A program made the translations under genes and the position numbers. Shown piece after piece: positions 10,220 to 20,624 of a stretch of DNA of 64,000 nucleotides; the first letter of the stretch is position 1, and each line of letters opens with the position of its first letter. This DNA comes from Eupeodes corollae (taxonomy: Eukaryota; Arthropoda; Insecta; Diptera; Syrphidae), in contig NC_079147.1 in NCBI RefSeq assembly GCF_945859685.1, positions 88,032,315 to 88,096,314 of the forward strand. Reading direction: 5' to 3'. The notes beneath the pieces were generated by a model. The model searched no databases. It saw only the letters and a list, made by a program, of their open reading frames with translations, and was not told where the DNA came from.

Positions 10220-11068
10220 AAAGAGGCTGGCATGCGACCCACACTGATATCTTCCCATCACGTCTGTCAATTTTTCTTGCCTAAAAGTTTGTAGGTTTTC
10301 GCGTTTGGTCAAAAAAGTTGTCAGTTGAATTGTTCTTAAAAATTTTAAAATCACTAAATTTATTTTTCATACAAGGAAATAGTTTAGTTTGAAAATCTAG
10401 TTTTGTAAAATAAATTTTTAGTCGCAAACAAATTTTTACCAATTTTAGAATTATTGCTCGATTTTTCTCAAAATTTTACTGAGTGTTGGAAACAATAGTT
10501 TTTTTACGTTAACATTAGTTGGCAGCCATAATCTCAAATTCTTGAAAAGATATTTGAGTCGAAAATCAATTCATACTTTTAGGTTTTTATTTTTTTATAG
10601 AATAAAGTGTCAATACGATTTTTCTCAAAATTTTACCAGATGTTAAAAACGTTATTTCCGTTGCACAAAATTAATTTTGTGATAAATTCATTTTGTATTC
10701 GAAAAATGTTCGAGGTGATACGTTTTTTCAGTTTTTTGATTTATAAAAAAAAGTTAATTGATTTTTTTTCAAAAAAATATACTTGATTGAAATCACGTGG
10801 TTAACCAAATTTTTCACCTCTGCATCTTTCTGTATTATTATTTGTAAACAAAATTTATTTGAAGTCGATATCTCTTCTGGTTCTTGAGCAATGAACAACG
10901 AAAAAAACGACGTACGGACGTACGGACTTACGAACGTACGTACACACGCACGCACAGACATCTTTCTAAAAATCTGTTATTTCGACTTTAGGTACCTTGA
11001 AAAGTCGAGAAATGTCAAAATTTTCAATTTGACAAATCAGACCCATTACAATAACTTCCTATGGGAAG
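10220..11068 (+). mobile_element. TTAA-174 family copy
   Basis: The left end reads AAAGAGGCTGGCATGCGACC, then the conserved line ending GCCTAAAAGTTTG. Then come AT-rich units, a bridging part, and at about 10905-10965 the CGTACG-rich module followed by ACATCTTTCTAAAAATC. The right end is the near-palindrome AACTTCCTATGGGAAG. No protein is predicted; the short frames that cross the CGTACG module recur in all copies only because the DNA is repeated. Flanking TTAA is not exact here. Confidence 0.72.
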
Positions 11069-11589
11069 TAAATAAATAAACATAAACTAGAAATAGAAAT
11101 AGAAACTCTGCTTTAAGATCCAGCATTACTATAAGTTAAAGTCTATGTTGGAAAGTTATAAGATAAGAAGTTACTATTTGGCGACTAACCGTGACAAGCG
11201 TATTCGAAATGGTCAAACAAATGTTGCGTAATAATAAAAGGATCATATAATTGTTTTTTTTTCTCCCTCTTAGTTTAGCTAAGAATTGAATAAGCTTAAT
11301 AGCTAATGAGTTTATGTGTTATGTGAATTTAAGTTTTCATTAAATAATTTACCAAAGATTTACATCATTTAAAAATTAAATTAAATTACAGAAAGTTTTT
11401 TAGTAATACGTATATTTTTATGTTTATCAATGTTAAATAGCAGGCAACTACAGAGACACCAATCAAAAGATCACAAAGCAGATCTTTAAAATCATAAAAT
11501 TACTTGAAACCGTTTTAAAAATTGTAGCGTCGTCGACATAAATGATGCACTTAACGCTATCTATTGGAAACGCAAGCAAAACCTATTAA

Positions 11590-11960
11590 AGATCTTAAAT
11601 TATTCTTTCAGTTCGTTAACTATAAGACAAAATCTGATCAATAACCAATGACTATCTCATTCAATAACGAAACCTCAAACGATCCTAACACCATTACCAA
11701 CTTTATCGCAGAGGTTCTTCAACAAATATTTTGCTGATGACTCTTTTATTCATGGTTCTTCATACTTCAATTATTTGTAAGAAATTTGTCTTTGCCCGTT
11801 TCACCCTCGTATTATGACCCTCATTTCATCCAAATTAAATAGAATCAACTTCATGACGAATTAAGTCCTGGCCCTGATGGTCGCTTTTCCTTCCTATCTC
11901 AAAAAAATACAGTCTACCCCTCAATAAAGGTGAATTTCTTCACATTTTGTACACACGATG
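11590..11960 (+). pseudogene. possible LINE linker fragment
   Basis: Weak islands such as QRFFNKYFADDSF (about 11707-11745) and ELSPGPDG (about 11861-11884) resemble the linker between endonuclease and reverse transcriptase of Jockey/CR1-like LINEs, where SPGPDGIP is common. Frames are broken and both ends are unclear. Confidence 0.35.
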
Positions 11961-12080
11961 AATTGTTTTTAAATACAATAAGATGAATAGATCCTAAATG
12001 ATTACCTTTTGACGTCTCAGAGTTTACTTTTCATTTGTTTTATTTGCAATGGTTGAAAAGTACAGAGTATGTTCTATAAA

Positions 12081-12923
12081 AAAAAGATGCTGGGATGCGG
12101 CCCACACTGACAACTTCCCATCCCGTCTGTCGATTTGTCTTGCTTAAAAGTTTGTCTATATGTACTCGTATCAATTCTTACCAAATTTGCATACTATTTT
12201 TTGTAGATTTTATTTTTTATAACGGAACGGATTGTTGGATTTTTATATAAAAATTACTGAATATCGAAAACAATATTTTCTGTAAAATAAAATAAGTTTG
12301 AAGCCAATATTTTTAATTTTTGAAAGGATATTTTAGTCGAAAGTCATTTTCTACCAACTTTTGTTATTTTTTTTTTTCAATTTTTAATTGTTTGTAAAAA
12401 AATTCAATTCGATTTTTTTCAAAATTTTACTGAATGTTGACAACAATATTTTTTTTAAGATAAAAGTAAATTAAAGCCAATATCTCAAAGTTTTGGAAAG
12501 CTATTTGAGTCAAAAATCAATTTTTACCAACTTTGAGTAATGTTTTTTTTAGATTTTAATTTTTTATAAAAAAAATGTCAGTTCGATTTTTCTCAAAATC
12601 ATTTTATCAGATGTCAAAACATTATTTTTCGTTGCACAAAATTGTTTTGGAGATGAAATCATATTTTAGTCGTACAATTTTGGAGTTGACAAATTTTTTT
12701 TCAGTTTTTTTGATTTTTTGATTTGGTATCACGTTACAATTATATAAAATTTAATTCAAGTCTCTAGTGTTTTTGGTCCGTAAGATATTTAATGTTAACC
12801 AAAATTTTAAAAATCACCCACGCAATTTTCTTGACATCCCTTTCTGCAACTTTCTGCCTTATTATCTGTATAACAAAATGTATTTAAAATCGATATCTCT
12901 TCTGGTTCTTGAGCTATGGACGA
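12081..12923 (+). mobile_element. TTAA-174 family copy, right end lost
   Basis: Left end AAAGATGCTGGGATGCGGCC, then about four AT-rich units, the TTGGTCCGTAAGATATTTAA line, and the start of the CGTACG module (GAGCTATGGACGA), where it breaks off. It is followed by unrelated DNA and a SINE fragment, and then by a copy in the opposite orientation at 13243. Confidence 0.7.
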
Positions 12924-13059
12924 GCTTTCTTAATTTAAAAAGCAGAACAGGCTGTGAGAGTTTAACTAACGCTGTACTGAATTTACATAAAAAAGAGCTA
13001 GGTTGTTTTTCTTTTAAATGAGTTAATCCTAATTCTAGTAGTTCCTTTATAAAAGAAGC

Positions 13060-13205
13060 AGAAAAACAGCCTTAGTAGAAGTATTAGTTCATGCAAGGAA
13101 TTGACAAATGTGCTTTTGAAAACTGGTTTCTCAACTTCGCCGTTTGATTGAGAATTATAAGTCAGCAAGCCCTTTGTCGAACTGTTGCACCACCTAATTT
13201 ATTTT
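13060..13205 (+). mobile_element. SINE fragment, 3' part
   Basis: A decayed plus-strand piece of the same SINE: GGAATTGACAAATG, TTGAGAATTATAAGTCA and the 3' end CTGTTGCACCACCTAATTTA. The tRNA-like head is absent. No target duplication is evident. Confidence 0.6.
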
Positions 13206-13242
13206 TATTTAAAAGAAAGGCCTTTTGAAAGTTCCCTTTTGT

Positions 13243-13762
13243 AATGATTTTATCTCTAAAACAATTTTGTGCGACGAAGAATAACATTTTCAACTTCAAC
13301 ATTTTGAAAAAAATCGAACGGACAGAATTTGTACACAAAATTAAAAAAAATAAAATTACTCAAAGTTGGTAAAAATTGATTTTCGACTTGAATATCTTTT
13401 CAAAAATTAAAAATAAACATAAACATATTGGCTTCAAACATATTTATCTCACAGAATATATTGTTTTCAACATTCAGTACATTTTTATAAAAATCCAACA
13501 GTCAGTTTTTTCATAAAAAATTACTTATATTGATAAAAATTGATTTACAATTCAAAACTAAAAGATGTCGTTGACAAAAAAAGATTTTGAAATCAAACCA
13601 TTTCATCATATGCAAAATATTGTTGGTTATTTTTAAATTTTTTAGAATAATTTAACAGATAACTTTTTTAACATAACACGAAAACCTACAAACCTTTTAA
13701 GCAAGACAAATGGACAGGCGGGATGGGAAGTTATAGATGTGGGTCGCATCCCAGCCTCTTTT
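13243..13762 (-). mobile_element. TTAA-174 family copy, CGTACG end lost
   Basis: Starts in the bridging part (TTTATCTCTAAAACAATTTT) and runs through AT-rich units to the outer end GGGTCGCATCCCAGCCTCTT. With the copy at 12081 it forms a facing pair with a SINE fragment between them. This may be two insertions or one inverted duplication. Confidence 0.7.
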
Positions 13763-13810
13763 TTATTCTATTTTTGTTTTATTTAAATTCTTGTTTTAAG
13801 CGACTTAGCT

Positions 13811-14600
13811 ATGACCCGGGTAAATGAAAAGCATGCAAAAGACAAGAAAAAGCGCGTCATTTCATATAAAGGCACAGATTTAGAGCAAGCATTATTTGGA
13901 ATACGTAAAAATATACTACCAATCAGAGCAGCAGCAAGAAGGTTCAATGTCCCAAGGGCGACTCTTCAGGACCGTATTCACAATAGAACATCAGATAACC
14001 TAGGGAAATTTGGTCCTTGTCCTGTGCTGTCTGCAGAAGAAGAAAATAAGCTAAAAATCTGGCTTGTAAATTTAGCAAAATGTGGATTTCCACAAACTTG
14101 TGAAAACCTTTTGAAAACGGTGCAAGAAATTCTGCAAGAAGACGGCCGCAAAACTCCGTTCAAAGACAAACCCAGTAAGAAATGGTACTATGGCTTTATG
14201 CGACGCCGCGCCATCCCGATCTGTTTCCAAAAGCCGTGCTCAAATAACAGAAGAAGGTATACGAAAATAGTTTAGAGAGCTGAAGGAATATTTGACAGAA
14301 GAGAATGCCTTAGATATTCTTGAAGAATGTTCTGGAATTTTAAACGCCGATGAGACGGGATTTAGTATGGCTCCAAAAACGGGAATAAAAAAAGAGAACA
14401 TAACTATTCTGATGACGTTTTCAGAAGATGGAAGAACACTTCCTCCTATGGTTGTTTGGCCTTACAAAAGATCGCCCAACTGGTTGAAATCAGTCCAAAA
14501 TAAGAAGGCAGACTGTGTTTTTGGCAAGACTGAGAATGGATGGATGCGGGGAGAAACTTTTCTTCAATATGTCCAACACAGAACGAAAACAGTCATCCTA
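13811..14600 (+). pseudogene. pogo/CENP-B-like (Tigger/jerky type) transposase, first part
   Basis: The start at 13811 gives a psq-type helix-turn-helix (IRAAARRFNVPRATLQDRI, about residues 38-56), then a CENP-B-type DNA-binding region (LSAEEENKLKIWLVNLAK and KKWYYGFMRR), then the DDE_1 domain with LNADETGF, which holds the first catalytic Asp. A frameshift lies near 14205-14235, and a stop near 14270 replaces what was probably Trp. The coding sequence stops dead at 14600 after RTKTVIL and resumes at 16314 with FVDGHASYM. Family function: nuclear cut-and-paste transposase. Domesticated relatives exist, but the breaks exclude a working protein here. Confidence 0.82.
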
Positions 14601-15010
14601 TTGACTATTTTGGTAGTCAATATGACTATTTGGTAGTCAATTTTCAGCCGATAACCGCGATAGTCAATAGAACAATTTTCGATAGTCAATAGAACAATTT
14701 TCGGTTGTCAATTTTGGAATCCGAAATTTTTTTACAATTTGGTAGTCAATATGACAACTTTAGTAGTCAATGTGACAACTTTGGTTGAAGGAAATTGAAA
14801 CTACGGTAGTCAATATAACGACTGCAGTAGTCAATATTACAACTTTGGTTGAAAGAAAATTGACTACCCAAAATTGACAATCGAAAATTGTTCTATTGAC
14901 TATCCAGTAGTCAATTTTTAAAAAAATGGTTGTCATATTGACTATTTTGGTAGTCAATGCGACAATTTGGCGAAATTTCAGGTTGACTATCGACGATTGT
15001 TAATATGACA
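14600..15010 (+). repeat. TAGTCAAT octamer array with internal inverted repeat
   Basis: TAGTCAAT occurs ten times (14614, 14634, 14661, 14683, 14743, 14764, 14807, 14828, 14908, 14951) and its complement ATTGACTA four times (14600, 14859, 14895, 14937) in about 360 bp. Segments 14681-14717 and 14868-14904 are reverse complements over 37 bp with one mismatch, so the middle can fold into a long hairpin. The array starts exactly where the pogo-like transposase breaks. It has no reading frame of note. I do not recognise it; it may be a foldback or MITE-type element, or a repeat-rich part of a larger insertion. Confidence 0.75.
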
Positions 15011-15058
15011 ACTTTTTTTTTCTGTGAAGAATGATGTTAAACGTGCTGTTCTTTTTAA

Positions 15059-16312
15059 CTTCCCATAGGAAGTTATTGTAATGGGGCCGATTTGTCAAAT
15101 TGAAAATTTTGACATTTCTCGACGTTTCCCTATAGTCGAAATAAAAGATTTTTAGAAAGATGTCTGTGCGTGCGTGTGTACGTACGTTGGTACGTCCGTA
15201 CGTCCGTACGTTCGCGACGTTTTTTTCGTCTTCCATAGCTCAAGAACCAGAAGAGATATCGACTTCAAATAAATTTTGTTATACAGATAATAAAGCAGAA
15301 AGATACAGAAAGAGCTCTCAAGAAAATTGCGTGGGTGGTTTTTTTTACGATATCAGTTTGAAAAAAAAGGTGAAAATTTTGGTTAACCCTAAATATCTTA
15401 CGAACCAAAAACGCTAGAGACTTGAATTAAATTTTATATAATATATTGTAACGTGATACCAAACAGGTATATTTTTTGAAAAAAATCAATATAACGGTTT
15501 TATTTATAAATCAATAAAACTGAAAAAAAAAATTGGCACCTCAAAAATTTTAAGACTGAAATACGATTTCATCTCTAAAACAATTTTGTGCAACGAAGAA
15601 TAATGTTTTTAATATCTGATAAAATTTTGAGAAAAATCTAATAGACAGTTTTTAAAAAAAAAAAATAAAAACCTAAAAAAAATGTATAAAAGTTGGTAAA
15701 AATTGATTTTCGACTCAAATATCTTTTAAAAACTTTGAGATAATAGGTTCTAACTAATTTTTTCTTATAAGAAATATTGTTTTCAACATTAGGACAAATT
15801 TTGAGAAAAATCGAATTGACAGTTTTTTTTACAAAAAATAAAAACCTGAAAAAAAAGTATAAAAGTTGGTAAAAATTGATTTTCGACTCAAATATCTCTT
15901 CAAAAATTTTGAATATTGACTTCAAACTAATTTTATCCTATAAGAAATATTGTTTTCAACATTTGGTAAAATTTTTAAAAAATTCGAATTGACAGTTTTT
16001 TTTTTTTTTAAATAAAACTCTAAAAAAAACAATACCTACTAAAACTTGGTAAAAATTTACTTTCGGCTAAAATAGCCTTTCAAAAATTAAAAATATTGTC
16101 TTCAAACTTATTTTATTTCAGAGAAAATATTGTTTTTAATATTCAGTAATTTTTATATAAAAATCCAACAGTCGGTTTTTTTCATAAAAAATAAAATCTA
16201 CAAAAAATAGTGCGCAAATTTCGTAAAAATACATATAGACAAACTTTTAAGCAAGACAAATCGACATACGGGATGGGAAGTTATCAGTGTGGGTCGCATC
16301 CCAGCCTCTTTT
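15059..16312 (-). mobile_element. TTAA-174 family copy inside the pogo-like gene
   Basis: TTAA at 15055-15058 is followed by the near-palindrome end CTTCCCATAGGAAGTT, the CGTACG module (about 15165-15225), the bridging part and then AT-rich units. A GACAG landmark in the units falls at 15644, 15818, 15991 and about 16168, giving a period of 173-177 bp. The outer end GGGTCGCATCCCAGCCTC is followed by T's and then the resumed transposase frame. The right TTAA is not visible, so the joint with the octamer array and the transposase may be composite. Confidence 0.78.
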
Positions 16313-16313
16313 T

Positions 16314-16660
16314 TTTGTCGATGGACACGCTTCTTATATGTCCCTTGATTTGAGTAATTTTTGCAGCAGCAACAACATCATTTTATATGCACTTCCTCCA
16401 AACACTACTCATATCCTTCAACCGGCCGAGGTGGGTGCTTTCAAAGGTGTAAAATCAGATATAAAAATATTTTAAATGAATGGCGCAAACGTCCAGGTAG
16501 TCACGGCAGCACAATGAACAAGGAGAGTTTTTGTGAGGTGCTAGAAGAGCTCCTAAATTATAAGGACAGGACTACCATCATACAAAATGCCTTCAAAAAA
16601 TGTGGGCTATTTCCATTCGACCCTAATGCCGTAGACTACTCGAAATGTATATGCCTGTGA
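16314..16660 (+). pseudogene. pogo/CENP-B-like transposase, second part
   Basis: Resumes with FVDGHASYMSLDLSNFC, which holds the second catalytic Asp, then ALPPNTTHILQPAEVGAFKG. In most relatives the third acidic residue sits in LQPLDVG or LQPADVG; here it is Glu. A frameshift near 16460 moves the reading to ILNEWRKRPGS and the tail QNAFKKCGLFPFDPNAVDYS, a usual C-terminal motif of this group, ending at the TGA at 16658-16660. Together with 13811-14600 it makes a nearly complete transposase of about 400 residues. Confidence 0.8.
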
Positions 16661-16674
16661 TGATCTTGGGTAAC

Positions 16675-16696
16675 GAGTAGAGTCATGACTCTACTC
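16675..16696. repeat. perfect 22-bp palindrome
   Basis: GAGTAGAGTCA and its exact complement lie back to back with no spacer, just after the pogo-like stop and before a TTAA-174 fragment. It could be a subterminal site of the pogo-like element or a chance hairpin. Confidence 0.6.
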
Positions 16697-16705
16697 TCTA
16701 TTTTG

Positions 16706-16831
16706 CAAAATAAAAGATTTTTAGAAAGATGTCTGTGCGTGCGTGTGAACGTACGTTCGTACGTCCGTACGTTCGCGGTATTTTATTTTTGTCGTCCATA
16801 GCTCAAGAACCAGAAGGGATATCAATTTTAA
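16706..16831 (-). mobile_element. TTAA-174 family copy (outer of a nested pair), CGTACG-side part
   Basis: Carries the CGTACG module (about 16725-16790) and GCTCAAGAACCAGAAGGGAT, then is cut at TTAA (16828-16831) by a second copy of the same family. It resumes at 18248. Confidence 0.78.
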
Positions 16832-18247
16832 AAAAGAGGCTGGGATGCGACCCACACTGATAACTTCCCATCCCGTCTGTCGATTTGTCTTGCTTAAAAG
16901 TTTGTCTACATGTATCAGTTTTTAACCAATTTGCGTACTATTTTTTCTAGATTTTATTTTTTATGAAAAAACGGACTGTTGGATTTTTATATAAAAATTA
17001 CTGAATATTGAAAACAATATTTTCTGTGAAATAAAATAAGTTTGAAGCCAATATTTTTAATTTTTTAAAAGCTATTTGAGAAGAACGTAAATTTTTACCA
17101 AGCTTTAGTAATGGTTTTTTTTTAGAGTTTTATTTTTTGTAAAAAAAAATGTCAATTCGAATTTTTTTAAAAATTTTACCAAATGTTGAAAACAATATTT
17201 CTTATGAGATAAAATTACTTTGAAGCCAATATTTAAAATTTTTAAAGAGATATTTGAGTAGAAAATCAATTTGTACCAACTTTTATACATTTTTATTAGG
17301 TTTTTATTTTTTGTAAAAAAAACTGTCAATTCGATTTTTCTCAAAATTTGTCCTAATGTTGAAAACAATATCTTTTATAAGAAAAAATTAGTAAGAAGCT
17401 ATTATCTCAAAGTTTTTAAAAGATATTTGAGTCGAAAATCAGTTTTTACCAACTTTTGTTAATTTTTTTTTCGGTTTTTAATTTTTTGTACAAAAACTGT
17501 CAAATCGATTTTTTTTAAACTTTAACTGAATGTTGACAACAAGATTTTTTGAAAGATAAAAGTAATTTAAAGCCCATATCTCAAAGTTTTGAAAAGATAT
17601 TTGAGTCGAAAATTAATTTTTACCAACTTTTATTTATTTTTTTTTTAGATTTTTATTTAAAAAAAAAAAAACTGTCAATTCGATTTTTCTCAAAATTTTA
17701 TCAGATGTCAAAAACATTATTGTTCGTTGCACAAAATTGTTTTAGAGATGAAATCATATTTCAGTCGGAAAATTTTGGAGGTCACACATTTTTTTTTTCA
17801 GTTTTCTTGATTTATAAAAAAAACCGTTGTTGATTTTTTTCAAAAAATATACTTGTTTCATATCACGTTACAATATATTATTTAAAATTTAAATCAAGTC
17901 TCTAGCGTTTTTGGTTCGTAAGATATTTAGGGTTAACCAAAATTTTCAATTTTTTTTTGAAACTGCTATGGTAAAAAAACCACCCACGCAATTTTCTTGA
18001 GAGCCCTTTCTGCCTTATTATCTGTATAAAAAAATTTATTTGAAGTCGTTATCTCTTCTGGTTCTTGAGCTATGGACGACGAAAAAAACGTCGCGAACGT
18101 ACGGACGTACAAACGTCCGTACACACGCACGCACAGACATCTTTCTAAAAATCTTTTATTTCGACTCTATGGACCTTGAAACGTCGAGAAATGTCAAAAT
18201 TTTCAATTTGAAAAATCGGACCCATTACAATAACTTCCTATGGGAAG
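16832..18247 (+). mobile_element. TTAA-174 family copy (inner of a nested pair), nearly complete
   Basis: Bounded by TTAA on both sides (16828-16831 and 18248-18251). Removing it with one TTAA restores the outer copy's text, so both ends are defined. The left end reads AAAAGAGGCTGGGATGCGAC and the right end is TTCCTATGGGAAG. Length 1416 bp. Inside, the unit landmark GTCAATTCGA or its variants falls at 16978, 17151, 17325, 17499 and 17676: a period of 173-177 bp, about five units. The CGTACG module lies at about 18085-18145. No protein-coding frame is convincing. This is the best reference copy in the window. Confidence 0.85.
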
Positions 18248-19097
18248 TTAATAAATTTTTTTATACAAATAATAAGGCAGAAAGATGCAGAAAGGGCTCT
18301 CAAGAAAATTGCGTGGGTGTTTTTTTTTACAATGGCAGTTTAAAAAACAGGTGAACATTTTGGTTAATCCTAAATATCTTACGAACCAAAAACGCTAGAG
18401 ACTTAAATTAAATTTTATATAAATCAATCGTGATATCAAAGACGTATATTTTTTGAAAAAAATCCATTTAACGGTTTTTTTATAAATCAAAAAAACTGAA
18501 AAAAAAAATAATAAGTCACCTCTGATTTTATCTCCAAAACAATTTTGTGCAACGAAGAATAACGTTTTTGACATCTGATAAAATTTTGAGAAAAATCGAA
18601 TTGACAGTTTTTTTTATAAAAAAAACCTAAAAAAAAAACATTACTCAAAGTTGGTAAAAATTGAATATCGATTCAAATATCTTTTCAAAAACTTGAAATT
18701 TAGGCTTCAAACTTATTTATCTTATAAGAAATATTGTTTTCAACATTCGATACAATTTTAAAAAAATCGAATTGACAGTTTTTTTTACAAAAAATAAAAC
18801 TTAAAAAAAAAAATACTAAAACTTGGTAAAAATTTATTTTCGGCTCAAATAGCTTTTCAAAAATTAAAAATATTGGCTTCAAACTTATTTTATTTCATAG
18901 AAAATATTGTTTTCGATATTCAGTGATTTTTATATAAAAATCCAACGGTTTGTTTTTTCATAAAAAATAAAATATAAAAAAAATAGTACGCAAATTTGGT
19001 AAAAATTGATACGAGCACATGTAGACAAACTTTTAAACAAGACAAATTGACAGACGGGATGGGAAGTTATCAGTGTGGGTCGCATCCCATCCTCTAT
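18248..19097 (-). mobile_element. TTAA-174 family copy (outer of a nested pair), unit-side part
   Basis: Continues the copy broken at 16831: AAATTTTTTTATACAAATAA, then GGCAGAAAGATGCAGAAAGG, bridging part, AT-rich units and the outer end GGGTCGCATCCCATCCTCTA. Confidence 0.78.
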
Positions 19098-19433
19098 TTT
19101 ATTCTATTTGTATTCTATTCAAAAAGCATATGCCTTGAATTCAATGAAATTTTCCTAAAATTCATAATTAATTTGAAACAAAAAATCAATGAAACAAAAA
19201 ACATTAAAGAAATGTAATGTGCACAATTTACAGAGATATGGTGTCTTACATTCTGCCTTACTACTGAAAATATTATAACAAGCATTCAATTTATATCACA
19301 GATTTATTACATTTTGAAAGAAAAGTTACTAAAAAAAACTTCATTAGATATTAGAATTTTTTCATAGGAAGAGAGAAGTGGGGAGCAGAAAACTGTCTTA
19401 AGATGTTGTTTACATTTATGTTTCACAGAAAAA

Positions 19434-19735
19434 AAGTATATTAATAAATAAGAATGAATAAATTAATAATAAATTAAATAATAAATAAATACATAAATAA
19501 ATACAAAAAATAAATAAATAAATTATCAAGTGAATAACAAATAATTAAATACAAACGAGAAAATAAATAAATTAATGAAAAAATGGACAATAAGTAATAA
19601 ATTAATAACTAAATAAATAAAACAATAAATAAATAAATAAATAAAAATAAACACGAATAAACAAAAAAATCAGTATACAAATAAATAATAATTAATTAGA
19701 TAAATGTAACATTCATTTATTAATAAATAAATCAA
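19434..19735. repeat. AT simple-repeat tract (TAAA/AATA type)
   Basis: About 300 bp of degenerate AATAAATAAATA on the plus strand, with A/T close to 95 percent by eye. On the minus strand it is a TTTA-type tract directly downstream of the Jockey-like LINE, so it may include or derive from that element's 3' tail. Confidence 0.75.
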
Positions 19736-19748
19736 GAGAAAAAACTCC

Positions 19749-20620
19749 TTAAGCAGCTAAGTTTGAGATTAAATTGTTATCCGAACAATAACACGATAAA
19801 ATATAACGGTCTTGTAACTTCGAAATTCTTACAGGAACCTCATCTATAGCTTTTCTATGAAGCTCTTTTGTAGAAAAGTACAAGGGCAGATTAAGCATAG
19901 TATTTGATATTTTATTTTGCATTATTTTTAATTTTTGTATATGAGTTTTGGCACATTTTCCCCAGACAGGGGAACCATAGAAAATTATACTTTGAAAAAT
20001 AGACTTAAATATCATTAGTTTATTTTCTGCACTCATTTTAGGCTTGTGATTTATAAAAGGATAAAGTGTTTTTATCACAACATTCAGCTTATTTAATGTT
20101 TGCTGAATGTGCAAGTTAAACGTCAATGTTTTATCCAGGTGTACCCCAAGATACTTAGCACTTGACTTCCACTCAATTTGCTCTCCGTTCAATTGAAGGT
20201 TATTGTATGGCAGTAAACAAGGTTTCCTTTTTTTCTTGAAAAAAAGAGCCTGTGTCTTTGATGCATTTATTTTTATATTCCAATTATTGAAATAAATCTG
20301 AATAGTATGCAGAGCAGATTGCAAGTTGGTTTCAATGCAAAAACCAGTTGAATCTGATGAATAAACGCAAGTGTCATCAGCAAATATTGCAGTTTCACAA
20401 TTTTGAAGTTTAAGGAAATCGGAAGTATATATGTTATATAAAAATGGGACTAGAACTGACCCTTGGGGTACACCTGTAGTGATATTGTTTTCTTCAGTGT
20501 ACCAGTTGTTCAAACAGACTCTAAATGTTCGGTTTGAGAGAAATGACAAAATAATTTTAACAATATACAAGGGAAATCTCAAGGTAACGAGCTTATGAAT
20601 CAAGCCCGCATGCCAGACGC
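19749..20620 (-). pseudogene. Jockey-like LINE, 5'-truncated ORF2 (reverse transcriptase and C-terminal part)
   Basis: The frame can be followed from EKSVWHAGLIHKL at about 20620 to the stop at 19749-19751. It holds the reverse transcriptase boxes GVPQGSVLVPFLYNIY and IFADDTCVYSS (catalytic ADD present), then the thumb region with KYLGVHLDKTLTFNLHI, and ends VRISKLQDRYI. The frame is uninterrupted over about 285 codons, so this is a young insertion that was truncated at the start of the RT palm, the normal outcome of incomplete target-primed reverse transcription. The endonuclease and ORF1 are absent. Confidence 0.85.
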
Positions 20621-20624
20621 TTTT

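Noticed and set aside
12081..13762. One foldback element with long inverted arms
   Set aside because: Other copies are single-ended, and both halves here are cut at different points around unrelated DNA and a SINE piece. Two facing copies explain it as well.
15160..15417. Recurring peptide frames starting MSVRACVRT across the CGTACG modules
   Set aside because: They recur only because the DNA module is repeated. Frames differ between copies, have no domain, and break freely.
16978..17850. CRISPR-like array
   Set aside because: The repeats are about 174 bp, directly adjacent without unique spacers, AT-rich, and within a eukaryotic mobile element.
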